A DNA stretch of 64,000 nt, from contig OX438744.1 of NCBI GenBank assembly GCA_949316235.1, positions 27,949,578 through 28,013,577 on the forward strand, read 5' to 3'. Below the pieces are notes generated by a model that worked only from the letters and a program-made list of their open reading frames with translations, was not told the origin of the DNA and did not search any database. The position numbers and the translations under genes are program-made. Of the stretch, positions 1-10,072 are shown one piece after another. Position 1 is the stretch's first letter. The number at the start of each line of letters is the position of its first letter. This DNA is from Oegoconia quadripuncta (taxonomy: Eukaryota; Arthropoda; Insecta; Lepidoptera; Autostichidae).

Positions 1-61
1 TATCTGAAATATTCTTTGGGCCATTATAACACGTATTTGTATTTATTTATTTATGTAAAAT

Positions 62-500
62 GTTAATCAAAAAAATCTAAATTAAAAATGTTTTATTTCG
101 TAAGTTTATGAATAACATTAGAAATCGTCATGACATACAATTGTCGCTCATTCACTAGGCAGTCTCCCCAGAGAAGAACGAGCAAGAAACTCAAAGGTTG
201 CTCTTTTTAAATAAGTCAATACAAATACAATTTGGAATAATTGTTAAATTTATGATTCGACAAAGAAAAATAAGAATAGAATATACTGGATATTGCCGAG
301 CGGTTCATGTCCACGCCTTCTTATCATGCAGATAGTCAGAAATTTTATAATTTCTGAGAAAAAAGATTTTATAATTTCTTTGGCCTTCTGTTTAGTGGTT
401 GTTTTAAAGGCAAATTTTGAATGTCTACAGGTGTACGGGTTAGATATGTTTACAGGTGTCATAAAAACCTATATAGGTTTATCCGAACAGCGAACCTATC
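62..500 (-). repeat. LINE 3' end (Jockey/CR1-like family J), minus strand
   Basis: The sequence reads on the minus strand as the decayed C-terminal end of a non-LTR reverse transcriptase followed by its 3' UTR and an A-rich tail, seen on + as an A/T start near 62. It closely matches the copy at 15,470-16,040, sharing the block around 'cattcactaggcagtctcc' and the AACGAGCAAGAAACTC segment. Stops break the reading frame, so it is a dead, 5'-truncated copy. Confidence 0.6.
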
Positions 501-584
501 TCATTATCGGACAATCATGCATGACATAGTGATGTCTATTGTAGCTTATTCATTTATTTTTAAGTAGAAACATACAATTCCTAA

Positions 585-745
585 TGTGTTTGATGGCGTT
601 GTATGTGTATGTGGATCCAGTGTTTGCCCGGATCTATCTCATGTGTGGTCCGATTTGAGTGAGGGTTGTATTGAGAATAAATGAGGGGACAGGTTCTTAG
701 CAATGTTTGATGAAAATCGGTTAAGCCGTTTAGAAGCTTTTAATA
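585..745 (+). repeat. Dispersed repeat F fragment
   Basis: This block recurs at 21,235-21,335, 42,000-42,180 and around 49,855-50,340. Shared wording includes 'tggtccgatttgag', 'gaggggacag' and 'aaatcggttaag'. It encodes nothing recognisable. The class is unknown; it behaves like a dispersed lepidopteran repeat. Confidence 0.45.
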
Positions 746-749
746 TACA

Positions 750-1320
750 GTATTTTTGGTGTATTTTGATGATATTGCCGTCTTTCATTTCTTTCATAAA
801 ATTATAGCACCATTTAGGAAAAATAGTGATAAACCAGATGTCAATATAAGAAATAAAGATAAAGTTGCAGGTCATGTAAGCAAACTCCGCAAAAGCAGTA
901 ATTCATTCAGAAAGATATGTATACGCTTTTGCTATAAAATCTTCCTTTCAAAAAATTTAGAAAGAAAGTATTTGTGTTATAAAAGATTTTGTCAACAAAA
1001 GTTTACAATAGGTTTCTAGATCTAGGTACTCAGCATGTGACAACCATGGAACAATCATGAATATGCGTTCTTAATAAGTTTCGTTTTATAGAATCTTTCG
1101 GCTCCACAGAATACCAGTTCTGTGGAGCCGAAAGATTCTATAAAACGAAACTTATTAAGAACGCATATTATAAAATATCAGACTATTTGGATAATAATCA
1201 TATATATAAATATGTGCTTTTTTGTAATATAAAAGCCTGTTTTTAAAGAGCAACCCCTCGAGTTTCTTGCTTGTTCTTCTCAGGGGAAAATTGCCTTTTG
1301 AACAAGCAGTAGCTTAAAAA
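750..1320 (+). repeat. LINE family J 3' end, plus strand, with internal inversion
   Basis: The + strand translates to decayed reverse-transcriptase C-terminal text, with fragments such as 'NIRNKDK', 'CIRFCYK' and later 'YYKISDYLD'. The same family occurs on the minus strand at 62-500 and 15,470-16,040. It is interrupted by a perfect palindrome at 1060-1169, and its tail near 1247-1320 is the reverse complement of the tail of the first copy. Confidence 0.6.
1060..1169. repeat. Perfect 52-bp inverted repeat with 6-bp loop
   Basis: Bases 1060-1111 are repeated exactly, in reverse complement, at 1118-1169, leaving a 6-base spacer. The right arm is in frame with the LINE reverse-transcriptase tail; the left arm is the inverted copy. 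I saw no mismatch across 52 bp. Confidence 0.9.
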
Positions 1321-1570
1321 ATGTAAAATCTGACTACTTTCTAGAGTTTCCAAAATTTTTTTTTTTTTATTAAAATTAAACTCGAGAAGTTTTTAGCCAT
1401 GTATAATGGAAATAGGGCCACTTCGAAGATATTTTGCTGTTTAATATATATTTTTTATTTTTTTAAAATAACTTTTTTAGACATTATTTAATTTATGTTA
1501 ACAATATTCTATTTTTACAAACAATATACATTATAAAAAATAAAAAAAAATCACAAATAAAAAACTAGCC
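1320..1570. other. AT-rich spacer, nothing recognised
   Basis: Very AT-rich with T-runs. There is no exon-like open frame and no clear repeat match beyond short A/T tracts. Confidence 0.5.
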
Positions 1571-1760
1571 CCAAGTCTATGGTTGGTGGAATGGTACCCA
1601 GAAGGCTGGCCGCGTTGCCTCGCTGTATAGCAAGGCTGATTCTTTGACCAAAGTATTGGCCAGCCCTCCGATCGTGGTATGCATCAACCAGACGCTCAGA
1701 TAACTCCCTAAGAAGAGTGTGAGCACCCGGTCCCCACGGCCCAAGCGTTACTACACCAAA
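1571..1760. repeat. Dispersed repeat G, copy 1
   Basis: This GC-richer block resembles 17,161-17,350. Both contain a 'tagcgaggc / tagcaaggct' segment, a 'gaccag/ggccagccttccg'-like segment and 'gagcgcctggtccc / gagcacccggtcccc'. No complete protein is visible, and its class is unknown. Confidence 0.45.
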
Positions 1761-1776
1761 CGGCGCAAATAGGTGA

Positions 1777-1778
<2 letters not shown>

Positions 1779-1810
<32 letters not shown>

Positions 1811-1915
1811 TGAGAGAGCGGCAAACGAGCATGCGGGTCACCTGATGGAAAGTAATCACCGCCGCCCATGGACACCCGCAACACCAAAAGGGTCACAGAT
1901 CTCCACTGAGACCGT
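1779..1915 (-). repeat. Poly(A)-tailed retroelement 3' end, minus strand
   Basis: A run of more than 20 T is followed by 'gcggcaaacgagcatgcggg' and 'caccgccgcccatggaca'. A second copy lies at 17,826-17,905. This text is common at the 3' ends of lepidopteran retroelements (recalled, not searched). Confidence 0.55.
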
Positions 1916-2133
1916 CTGCCGCTTTAATATTTTTGTTGTGGTTTATATACATAGATCAGTGTTGGGCAAACTTTCTTCATAGGGGGCCAGAAATTTTAAT
2001 TAGCGTTGTGTGTGCGTGTGTGACGCCGTCTTTCGGAGTCTTTGTCCGTATATTATATCTCACTAATGTATTATTCATGTTTTAAGTTAAAAAATTATTT
2101 GCAAACCATTGTTACATCGCTTAGAAGTTTTTT

Positions 2134-2803
2134 TGGTTTGGTTGGTGATAGGGCATTTTATATGTCCGCCTTTTTTTTTTTTTTTTTTTTTTTCTTGACG
2201 GGGGGGAAATCTTTAAAAGATACCCAGACTCCTGAGGGAGAGTCTGGATTATGTGGGACTTTCACCCACTAAAACCCCCCCGGTGGTCCTCCTCAGCGCT
2301 TGTCGGGGAACACCGGGAACTCAAAGGACCAACTACCGGTGCTCCCCTAGCGCTCCGCTTAAGCCCCCCCGGGCTGGCCAAGTAGCCGAGCCGCACAAGC
2401 TCGCCGATGTCGGCTGCAGCGGGACGAGACCACGTCGTGCCACCGCTGCCATCCATTGAGCCGCCACCACTGGTGAAAGGACGGCCAGAGCCCTCACTCT
2501 GACCGCCCACGACCCTGGGCGCCCCTGCTCAGGGGCATAGTCGTGACGCATCGGGAGGAATCTTTGGTCCTCCCGATGGTTTATATGTCCGCCTGGCTAG
2601 CTACCACCATCTTATCTAAATCTGCCGCTAAACAGCAATGTCAATAGCGTTTTTGTGTTCCGGTTGTCAGAGATACGATAGCCAGTTACCCAAAATATTT
2701 GGGTTTCCGGATCTACGCTTCCACCTTCGGCCTCATCTTCACTTAACATCAGGTGTGATTGAGGTCAAGGTGCTAACCCGTTATGCATAAAAAAAAAAGA
2801 GTA
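2134..2803 (+). repeat. SINE-A, 5' truncated, split by an insertion
   Basis: The SINE-A body ('tttggttggtg', 'gtccgcctggctagctacc', 'ttgtgttccggttgtcagag', 'tcatcttcacttaacatcag', 'gtgattgaggtcaag', ending in 'gcataaaaaa') begins at 2134, stops at 2170 and resumes at 2580. The tRNA-like head is missing. The interruption is the element at 2171-2579. Confidence 0.85.
2171..2579 (-). mobile_element. GC-rich LINE-like insertion (family E) with 14-bp target duplication
   Basis: A 409-bp GC-rich segment begins with a T-run (a poly(A) tail on the minus strand). It is bounded by identical 14-bp copies of 'tttatatgtccgcc' at 2157-2170 and 2580-2593. It shares 'ttatgtgggact' and 'cccactaaaac' with segments at 24,133, 38,895 and 49,215. 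The tail and target duplication support insertion by target-primed reverse transcription. The LINE clade is unknown. Confidence 0.8.
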
Positions 2804-2819
2804 AAACAGTACATTAAAT

Positions 2820-3218
2820 ACTCCATCATAAGCGTTACAGCAAGCACAATACATTGCTACGTCTCATAAAGCATAAATACCCACCTTCAAACAAGTAGGG
2901 TAAAGTTTGTCGGGCGATATAGATATCAACGTCTTAAGAGGCACGTAAAATGTAGGCCAAGTGCACTCCAAGCACTTGGCGGCTTCGGAGTCAGCTCGTT
3001 TTTATCGAGAAGATCATAGAGGGGTCGGATCGGGCCCTCAATGTCGGTGGCGATAAAAATAGGTTCTCATGATGACTTTAATTGTATATGGATTTAGGGA
3101 AAAAAGATGGGTAATCAACTTATAGCGATTGGGGGCAACCACAGACCGACAAACTTTTGGTCGACAAATTCGACTAGCTTACAACCTGCGACTTTGTCCA
3201 CGTACTCTTCGAAAGAAA
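2820..3218. other. Unassigned intergenic stretch
   Basis: Moderate GC content. The only structure is a small hairpin around 'ccaagtgcactccaagcacttgg' near 2955. No exon or known repeat was recognised. Confidence 0.4.
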
Positions 3219-3412
3219 CCGCGTCCGTGGCTCAATGTAATCAACATTGGGTTTACGATTCGGAGGTCGCGGGTTCGATCCCCAGCGGGGTACATGTTTA
3301 AGTACTCGGTTTGGTTGGTGGTAGGGCATTTTAAATGTCCGCCTGGCTAGCTACCGTCATCTTATCTATATCTGCCGTCAAGCAGCAATGTTAATAGCAT
3401 TGTTGTGTTCCA
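3219..3412 (+). repeat. SINE-A, 3' truncated
   Basis: It has a tRNA-like head with a B-box-like 'gggttcgatcccc' and the SINE-A body up to 'ttgtgttcc'. It then switches abruptly to LINE J text at about 3413-3510, the same text as minus-strand 34,440. The junction marks a truncation or a chimeric insertion. Confidence 0.8.
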
Positions 3413-3529
3413 TGAATGTTTATCATCTAAATAATCTGATATTTTATAATATGCTAATAACTTTCTGTTTTATAGTATCTTTAAATTTATTGAATCTTTA
3501 AAATTAAAGGGGTTTTAGGGAATTTTTTC

Positions 3530-3796
3530 ATTTATAATAAGTATTTATTTACAAAAAAAAAATGTATTTATTTAGTATATCAACCATCTGGTATCCACAA
3601 CACAAGCCTATAGTTGCTTACCGTGGAACTAGATGGCGTTGTGTGTATGTCTATGTAGGATATTTATTATTATTTATTATTTTTATTTTATACGAAAAGT
3701 TTTTAATCGAATTCGACTATGGTTCCTCGGGAAAGATGTTCAAAATCAAGAGTGCCGTCACCAGTTTATGAGAATTAATTACACGAATTCACCTTG
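3530..3796 (+). repeat. SINE-B 3' half followed by half of MITE-2
   Basis: Bases 3541-3670 carry the SINE-B tail text ('accatctggtatccacaaca', 'ggaactagatggcgttgtgt'). Bases 3698-3796 match the right arm of MITE-2 ('ctatggttcctcggg', 'attacacgaattcaccttgt'). Confidence 0.65.
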
Positions 3797-4067
3797 TAAA
3801 ATACATAATCTTTGTTCGTCTCTTACTCTTTACCAGTAATTAGTGTACGCCATACGTACCAACGACACGCCACTATGCAATAGTGGGCCGTGGTAAAAGA
3901 GGAATGCTTTCAGCTTGATTAACGAGATCTTTTATGAATTCTACACGCCTGGTACAATCAAGTCAGAAACGAATCTCTTTTTGGAAAGTCATAACTTTGT
4001 GCGATGAAATGAATGACTATTGACTAATGAACTTAACAAATGTTTATCGTTAGATTAGTTATAGGTA

Positions 4068-4502
4068 TTGGGTCTTTACCTATGAAATTGGAGTTTTTTT
4101 TCTTCGTTAATTATATGTACCAATTCCTGCGATTTTCACAGCTATATCCAAATTTGTTTTTTATTTGGAAAATGGAATATTATTTCAAGGTTTCACATGA
4201 AATATTTTTTAATTTCTGGGCTAAATCACATAATAAAAAAAATTTGAACAGAGCTCTTTTCATGTACTTCCCATAATCATTTCTTAGATTCGCTGAAACT
4301 GTTATAAAGCTGTTACTTTTAAAAATTAACGCTACCTATACTTAACTTAATGTTATCCGATAATACACACCAAGTTTAGTTAAATTTGGATTTGCCGTTC
4401 CCAAAAAATGAAATTGGCGTTTTGTATGAAGAATTTCACAAGAAAACAGTCTTAGTGAAATTTTTCATACAAAACGCCAATTTCATAGGTAAGGACCTTT
4501 GA
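4068..4502 (+). mobile_element. MITE-1 copy 1 (TA target site)
   Basis: This 435-bp element starts TTGGGTCTTTACCTATGAAA and ends with the inverted form (...TTTCATAGGTAAGGACC). TA flanks both ends. Four other copies are at 25,260, 43,554, 47,880 and 63,778. It has no coding capacity. TIRs with a TA target suggest a Tc1/mariner-type non-autonomous element. Confidence 0.8.
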
Positions 4503-4531
4503 TATACATATAAGGTCTTTCAAAAGTAACC

Positions 4532-4796
4532 CGGCAAATGTAAACAACATTGGGTTTACGATTTGGTGGTAGGGCACTTTAAATGTCCGCCTGGCTAGCT
4601 ACCACCATGTTATCTAAATCTGCCGCCAAACAGCAATGATAATAGCATTGTTGTGTTCCGGTTGTCAGAGATAAGATAGCCAGTCCCCCAAATATGTTGG
4701 GGTTTCCGGGTCAGTACGCTTTCACCTTCAATCTCATCTTCACTTAACATCAGGTGTGATTGAGGTCAAGCACCAAACCGTTGTGCATAAAAAATT
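4532..4796 (+). repeat. SINE-A with internally deleted head, abutting a channel exon
   Basis: The tRNA-like start is fused directly to 'tggtggtagggcactttaaa', so the B-box part is deleted. The body runs to 'gttgtgcataaaaaa' at 4796. The next channel exon starts at 4821, so only about 24 nt separate the SINE tail from the exon and those nucleotides contain the whole acceptor tract. Confidence 0.85.
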
Positions 4797-4820
4797 ATCT
4801 AAAATTTGCTCCTGTTCCAG

Positions 4821-4955
4821 TATCCCACACTACAGACGACCTGATCTTCCAGTGGGATCCCGACGTTCCCCTGGTGGTGGACGAGAACATAGAGTTGCCA
4901 CAACTGGAGCTGGTGCAGAACCGAACAGCTGACTGTACCCAGGTATATTCCACAG
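4821..4955 (+). CDS. Cys-loop ligand-gated chloride channel, exon a (ligand-binding domain end)
   Basis: This exon encodes the C-terminal part of the extracellular ligand-binding domain, including 'TTDDLIFQWDPDVPLVVDEN' and the loop C region 'TADCTQVYSTG', which continues into the next exon. The wording is typical of arthropod anion channels of the HisCl/pHCl-2 (Hodor)/CG7589 type, and the pHCl-2/Hodor-like orphan group fits best. The acceptor is 'ctcctgttccag' before 4821 and the donor is 'gtgaga' after 4955. Length is 2+132+1 nt, and the split Gly codon continues exactly at 10,409. Earlier exons (signal peptide, N-terminal domain, first Cys-loop cysteine) were not found and presumably lie before the window. 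The protein is a plasma-membrane subunit expected to assemble as a pentamer. Confidence 0.9.
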
Positions 4956-6480
4956 GTGAGAATTTTTACATACCGACATCTACCGACCAGTTAACCATGA
5001 AAAATTAAAAATGTATTTCTTTTTTCAACTCAAATTATTGTTAAACTACTAACTAACATTGCCATGTAATTATTTCTTAAACAATAAATTGCCGAAAATG
5101 GTATTGCTAACTGTAAAATTGGGAAAAGTTGTTTTGCCAAATGAAAATTTGTGAAACATACTTTGGCCTGTGATACTTTGGGAAACGTTTTTTGCCCAAA
5201 AATTAGTAATACGTTACATTGATTCCATTTCTTTGTTACATGCTCTGCCGGTTGAATATTGAGCTAGGCCCATTTTAAATAAAAGGTCCGTTCCATAATG
5301 ACCTAAGCGCACCTACTATGAAAAGGGATTGCTTCTAAACATATGAATTCAAAAATATAAATTTTACGCTATAAAGTATATTTGTATTGTATTGTATAAA
5401 TGTATGAATCTGTAATTTAGGATATTAAATTTGACAAACTGAATAATGCTTAATTAGAAAATAAGTTAACTAATAAAATGTTTGCATGCCGCATCACTGG
5501 TAGAACATAAGATCCTCAAACTAATTTGTGACGTTATAAACTATGTTCTTGTAAATAAACTATTCTATTATATTAAATCGCCCCCTAAAATATGACGCCG
5601 AAGTTTGATACGCGCTGACCTGGGATCTCTCTATTTAGGAGATACATATATAAATGCAAATGTGAAATAGGAGATCTTGAGAGATCAAAAAATGAAAATC
5701 AAAAATGTTTATTTCATTAACTTATTCTTATTATCTATAACAGCATTAGGAGTCTCCTTTTAAGTAAAAATGTTTACCTGTATTAGGAGGCTCCGCTCTT
5801 CTACAACTACTTACATAAATGCTTTAAACAAGAAGGTAAGTAGGTATACAAGTAAATTCTTATTTTAACAATATTATTTTGAGAAATAAAATTATAAAAA
5901 TAGAGAGGTAGAGGTAGAGGTGTGCGTGTGTGTGAGTGGGTGTATGTGTGCATTGTTTGTGTGTGTATTGTGTTTGTGAATGTGTGTATGCGAAGTATGT
6001 GTTGTGTGCGTGTGTGTGTGTGGGTGTATCGGTGTATTGTGTGTGTGTTGTATTTGTGTTTGTATTGTGTTTGTGAATACGTGTATGAGAAGTCTATCGG
6101 TTTAGCAACATTCGTTTTCGGCTGCATGTACAATTTAGATATTTAGAGATGTTATGTATCAGTGTTTATAAGTCTACTAACTAGAAAGGGCGGTCATTGC
6201 AGTCAAAGGGAGGGCTGGGAGGTCAGTGGCGAGTCATACATACTCTTGGTAGATATTTTTTTTCCTTTTATTGACCACACGGAACACTAGTTGATATTAT
6301 AAAACATCACAGGTAAGTGTAAATTTGTCAGGCGTGACCATTTAGCACTGGAGTGTCTTCAACTCAATCCGATATTGTTTTAACAAATGTCTTCAAATTG
6401 ATTGAAGTCGACATAAAAAATAGGTGCTCCATTTTGAAGGCTGCTGTGTGTAATAATATTTAACTATTTCGGACACTTAT
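4956..6480. other. Intron with simple repeats and no gene
   Basis: Channel intron. At 5080-5250 short motifs recur (TTGCCGAAAA, TTGGGAAAAG, TTTTGCC, TTGGGAAACG), possibly the remains of a small element. A LINE-like A-rich tail ('aaaatcaaaaatgtttattt') lies near 5695-5715. Nothing else was recognised. Confidence 0.5.
5903..6092 (+). repeat. Imperfect GT-rich minisatellite
   Basis: The stretch is dominated by GTGTGT, GTTTGTG and GTATGTG in about 190 bp, with a longer imperfect repeat ('tgtgtttgtgaat' occurs twice). Open frames on both strands here are low-complexity artefacts. Confidence 0.75.
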
Positions 6481-6692
6481 ACACCAATCATTTAGTCCCA
6501 AACTAAGCAAAGCTTGTGCTATAGATACTAGATAACGGATAAACATACATAAATATTTATATAAACATCCAAGACTCGGGAATAAATGTTCGTATTCATC
6601 ACACAAACATTTACCCCTCGCGGGATTCGAACCCGCAACCGTTGGTCTCGCTGATAGGGTGACTGTCCACTACACCAAACGGTCGTCTGGTG
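6470..6692 (-). repeat. SINE-B (tRNA-derived), minus strand
   Basis: The minus strand reads as a head 'gtttggtgtagtggacagtc', a B-box-like 'gcgggttcgaatcccgc', then 'acatttattcccgag'. The arms do not form a normal tRNA acceptor stem, so it is a SINE and not a tRNA gene. It matches 9395-9612 and 36,815-36,985. Confidence 0.8.
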
Positions 6693-6813
6693 CGCCTATT
6701 GTAGGTATATGTATATTGTAGCGCCTAATTTAAAACGGTTTTTAATTTTTTGAAAGCTAGTGTCTACGAGACAGTTCTTGGTCATGTTTGATGTTCTTTA
6801 TCTGCATGATATA

Positions 6814-7076
6814 CAGGGTCAATTTTAATTCGTGTAATTCCCATTAACCAGTGACGCCACTCTTGATTGCGAACAACTTTCCTCAAGGCACCATAGTCGA
6901 ATTCAATCGAAAAATTTTCTGTTACCCATACAAAGTAAGTCATTCTGAAACCAACATTAGTATGGAAGTCCACCAATTTTCGGCTGAGTTCGGCTATGGT
7001 TCCTGGGGGAAAGTTGTTCGTAATCAGGAGTGGAGTCGCCAGTAAACAGGTATTGCACGAATTAAATTTCACCCTG
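6814..7076. mobile_element. MITE-2 copy with TIRs of about 100 bp
   Basis: It starts CAGGGTCAATTTTAATTCGT and ends in the inverted form ...CACCCTG. TA lies on each side, and the arms match for roughly 100 bp across a 263-bp element. A nested copy is at 13,894-14,601 and a half copy at 3698-3796. Confidence 0.8.
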
Positions 7077-7254
7077 TATAAATCACACAATCTGCAGGCA
7101 TGATTTAATTTTCAATTGTGGTTTCGGCACGTAATCAAATCAAATATTTTAATTCGGATAATTCCATATTAGTCTTAGTTTATGTTAGTATAAAATTGTT
7201 TATACAATAATAATAATAATAAATATAAATGTCAAAAATCAAATGTCAACTAGA

Positions 7255-7605
7255 AGTTACTACCTACTAAAAGCGCTGTCCAGTGACTAGCAATAGGACA
7301 CTCCTGTTTGCCTCCCACCACCCTCAGGATATTGTTGGTGCTGCCGCACACTCTACTCATCAACGAGACCACTTTCTTACGCATAATCGCGTGGAATCCG
7401 TCGGTGCGGGCCTCGGCGAACATGCCAGAAGCGCTACAGAAGCGCGGCAGCCCCAACAACAACCTGAAAGCGTTATTGTACTGGACTCGCAAGGCGGCGT
7501 AGGTCTTCTGCGTATATCTCATCCATAGAATAGTAAAAGGAACCATCCCGTCTCTTTCCGTGGGTGTCATTAAAGGCGACTAGGAGACTTTCCACCGAAA
7601 AAACA
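7255..7605 (-). pseudogene. LINE reverse-transcriptase C-terminal fragment
   Basis: The minus frame reads 'LRVQYNNAFRLLLGLPRFCS' and 'ASGMFAEARTD...GSTNNILR', text I recognise from the C-terminal region of lepidopteran Jockey-type LINE ORF2 proteins. It is an isolated 3' piece of about 105 codons without the catalytic YxDD region, so a dead fragment. It lies inside the channel intron. Confidence 0.7.
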
Positions 7606-7744
7606 AGATTTTTCACGTTTTAACGGCGATCGGCTCACCCTCTGTCACGTGTGTTTATCTGTATACCATTTTGTAAGGTCAATAGAGGATGTTGTTTCAA
7701 ACATATAATTCTCTCTCACCCCATTTGGGATAATAATAATAATA

Positions 7745-7862
7745 TAATATAATATATCCTTAGACATACACACAGCGCCATCTAGTTCCATAGTAAGCAA
7801 CTACAGGCTTGTGTTGTGAATACCTGGTTGATATACACATGAATACATTTTTTTTGTAAATA
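7745..7862 (-). repeat. SINE-B 3' part, minus strand
   Basis: It contains 'agacatacacacagcgccat' and 'ctagttccatagtaagcaac', as in 31,197 and 39,299. The tRNA-like head is absent. Confidence 0.75.
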
Positions 7863-8149
7863 AGAGATAAAGATTTGTTTGTTTGTAAAATGTACAAAGG
7901 CGGACTTATCCCATGAAATCTCGTCCATATACCCAAAATTGTGTAAGACATGGTTAGTTGGGCGTGCACAAGAAGACACTTAAACAGGTTTAATTCGTGA
8001 CGTAATGTATGTATGTATAGTGCTTTAACAACCGAGAAATCCTCACAAACTTTCCTACGACAATGGTCACCCATCCATGACCTGTCCGCGCCACACGTTG
8101 CTTAATTTCGCCCTTCCATCTTCAGACTACTAAGTCGTGGGGAGGGATT

Positions 8150-8400
8150 CCATCCATATATAGTTAATATATCGAACATTCGTACTAAGAAGTTCGACAT
8201 TCATCACCCGAACGGCCAAGGCATGGAACTCCCTTCCGGCGTCAGTCTTTCCTGATTCCTACAATCTTGGGATCCTCAAGAGCAGAGTGAATAGGCATTT
8301 ACTGAGATCGCTTGCTTCATCTTCGACCACATCGCTACTTCGCGTGACATTGTGGTCAAACGCGAATCCAGTTAATCATAAAAAAAATCGCTTTCGATTA
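8150..8400 (+). pseudogene. LINE ORF2 C-terminal fragment with tail
   Basis: The + strand translates to fragments such as 'ITRTAKAWNSLPA', 'FPDSYNLGILKSRVNRHL' and ends 'WSNANPVNH' followed by an A-run. This is the usual 3' end of a Jockey/CR1-like LINE. The same tail occurs inverted at 47,286-47,425 and in a short form at 41,156-41,215. Confidence 0.65.
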
Positions 8401-8579
8401 CCTACATAAAGTATGTACACATTACACCAACGTCTTAACCCCGAAGCTAATTCGTAGATAGGAGTTAATGTGCTTGGTTTAGTGAAATTTATGGCCGAAC
8501 AACTTTGTGCGGATTAGGAGCCATAAAAGTATGTAATTAGGTTTGTGTACTTAAGATGGAAATTTGGTATTCAGATCGA

Positions 8580-8785
8580 GGTAATGCATACAGTGAGCGT
8601 CTTATCTATAATTATTTCTTTATCTGGTAGTATCGTGAACCCCACCAATTTCTCATAGCTGTGAGTTGTCTAGAAGAGATCGCTTTTAGTGATAAAACCG
8701 CCTAATTGTGTTCTATTGTCATCATCAAAAATTATTGTAAATTATTTTGTCCAATAAAGAGTATTTATATTGTATTGTATTTATT
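8580..8785 (+). repeat. LINE 3' tail, copy 1
   Basis: The text 'tctagaagagatcgctttta', 'gtgataaaaccgcc' and 'caataaagag' matches the tail at 9655-9770 ('tctggaagagatcgctataa', 'gcgataagaccgcc', 'caataaagaa'). Confidence 0.6.
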
Positions 8786-8810
8786 ACCGAGTAATGGATA
8801 TTTATATAAA

Positions 8811-9037
8811 TACTAGCTTTTAGCCCGCGGCTTCGAAAGCGTGTAATAATTTTATAGAGGATACGTTTCGTTTGTTTATCCTGCGGGAACTACTCACCTT
8901 ATCGGGATAAAAAATAGCCTATTTTAATTCACGGTATGTTCTACCTATATACCAAATTTCATCCAAATCCGTTCACCCGTTTCGGCGTGATTGAGCAACA
9001 AACTTCCAAACTTTCACATTTATTATATTAGTTAGGT
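8811..9037 (+). repeat. Helitron-like dispersed repeat (Lep1-type?), copy 1
   Basis: It begins 'actagcttttagcccgcggc', contains 'cgggaactactcacc', 'tttcatccaaatccgttc' and 'gagcaacaaac', and ends near 'tattatattagtta'. Copies occur at 20,190 (+), 20,850 (-), 31,770 (+) and 37,988 (-). The Helitron assignment is from recall of lepidopteran repeats and is tentative. Confidence 0.55.
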
Positions 9038-9394
9038 ATTGTATGTTTATCTGCTATCTAGTATCCAACACAGTACAAACTTTGCTTAGTTTGCGACTAG
9101 ATGATTGATTATGGTGTCCAATTGAAACGTCCAATCCTTCGTGATTTCTTAGAGCACAGAACATTACTTATTTCAACAAAAGCTGTTACCTAAGATACTC
9201 AAATTCAAATTTTGTAGTATTTTACGTAGTTATGCCCATTAGTTTGTATTTATAATTATGATTATATATAACTATTGTTTGAATGTTAGGTATATTTATC
9301 ATTTATATATATATTATAGTATAAGGATTTAGATATACTTTACTTTTGTAAGTTTGCTTTACGCTACGCAGCAATAAAAAATAAAAATAAATAT

Positions 9395-9612
9395 TTAGGA
9401 CACTTACACCAATCATCCAGTCCCAAACCAAGCAAAACTTGTACTATGGACAATAGATGACGGATAAACATACATAAATATTTATATAAACATCCATGAC
9501 TCAGGAATAAATGTTCATATTCATCACACAAACCTTAACCCGTCGCGGGATTCGAACCCGCAACCGTTGGTTTCGCTGACAGGGTCACTATCCACTACAC
9601 CAATACTATACG
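9395..9612 (-). repeat. SINE-B, minus strand
   Basis: It matches 6470-6692 nearly word for word, including 'gcgggattcgaacccgcaac' on the + strand. The head ends at 'caccaatactata' with a small inverted repeat 'cgtcgtatagtatta'. Confidence 0.75.
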
Positions 9613-9654
9613 ACGACCGCGTCGTATAGTATTAGTATAGTATAGTGTATTATA

Positions 9655-9772
9655 TCAAGTTCCTTTGCCATGGTTGTCTGGAAGAGATCGCTATAAGCGA
9701 TAAGACCGCCTTTGTCCACCTGTTAAAATAATATAATATTTTTAAGCTGTGTACAATAAAGAATTTTTTTTT
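9655..9772 (+). repeat. LINE 3' tail, copy 2
   Basis: See the copy at 8580. It ends in 'caataaagaattttttttt', followed by a TTCTTTC-rich stretch. Confidence 0.55.
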
Positions 9773-10072
9773 CTTTCCTTCTTTCTTTCAAATCAAATAT
9801 TTGTTTTATTTCAGTTTTACGAGGGTTTATTAGACAACAAACAAATAAACTGTCGCATTTATAATATTAGTTAGATTTAAAAAGAAATCGTATATTATCC
9901 AATGAGGGCACAACTGGACGGCTTAATCCTCTTGGTATAATAATACCCATTTAACGACAGAAGCAAGAAAATACTCGCATGAAAATGCGACAAATCCCCT
10001 TGAACAAGCCAGCTTGTCAAGCTAGTCACTCTTGTCAGATAGTATGTCTAAGCTACCACTGCTTCAAAAGTA

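Noticed and set aside
5807..6146. Open frames of 74-108 codons on both strands
   Set aside because: They are translations of the GT/CA-rich minisatellite (runs of THTHTR and VCVCIV type) and have no protein-like composition.
6600..6692. tRNA gene on the minus strand (B-box, 'ggttcgaatccc')
   Set aside because: The head fails to form a 7-bp acceptor stem and is followed by the same SINE-B body found in many other copies, so it is a tRNA-derived SINE.
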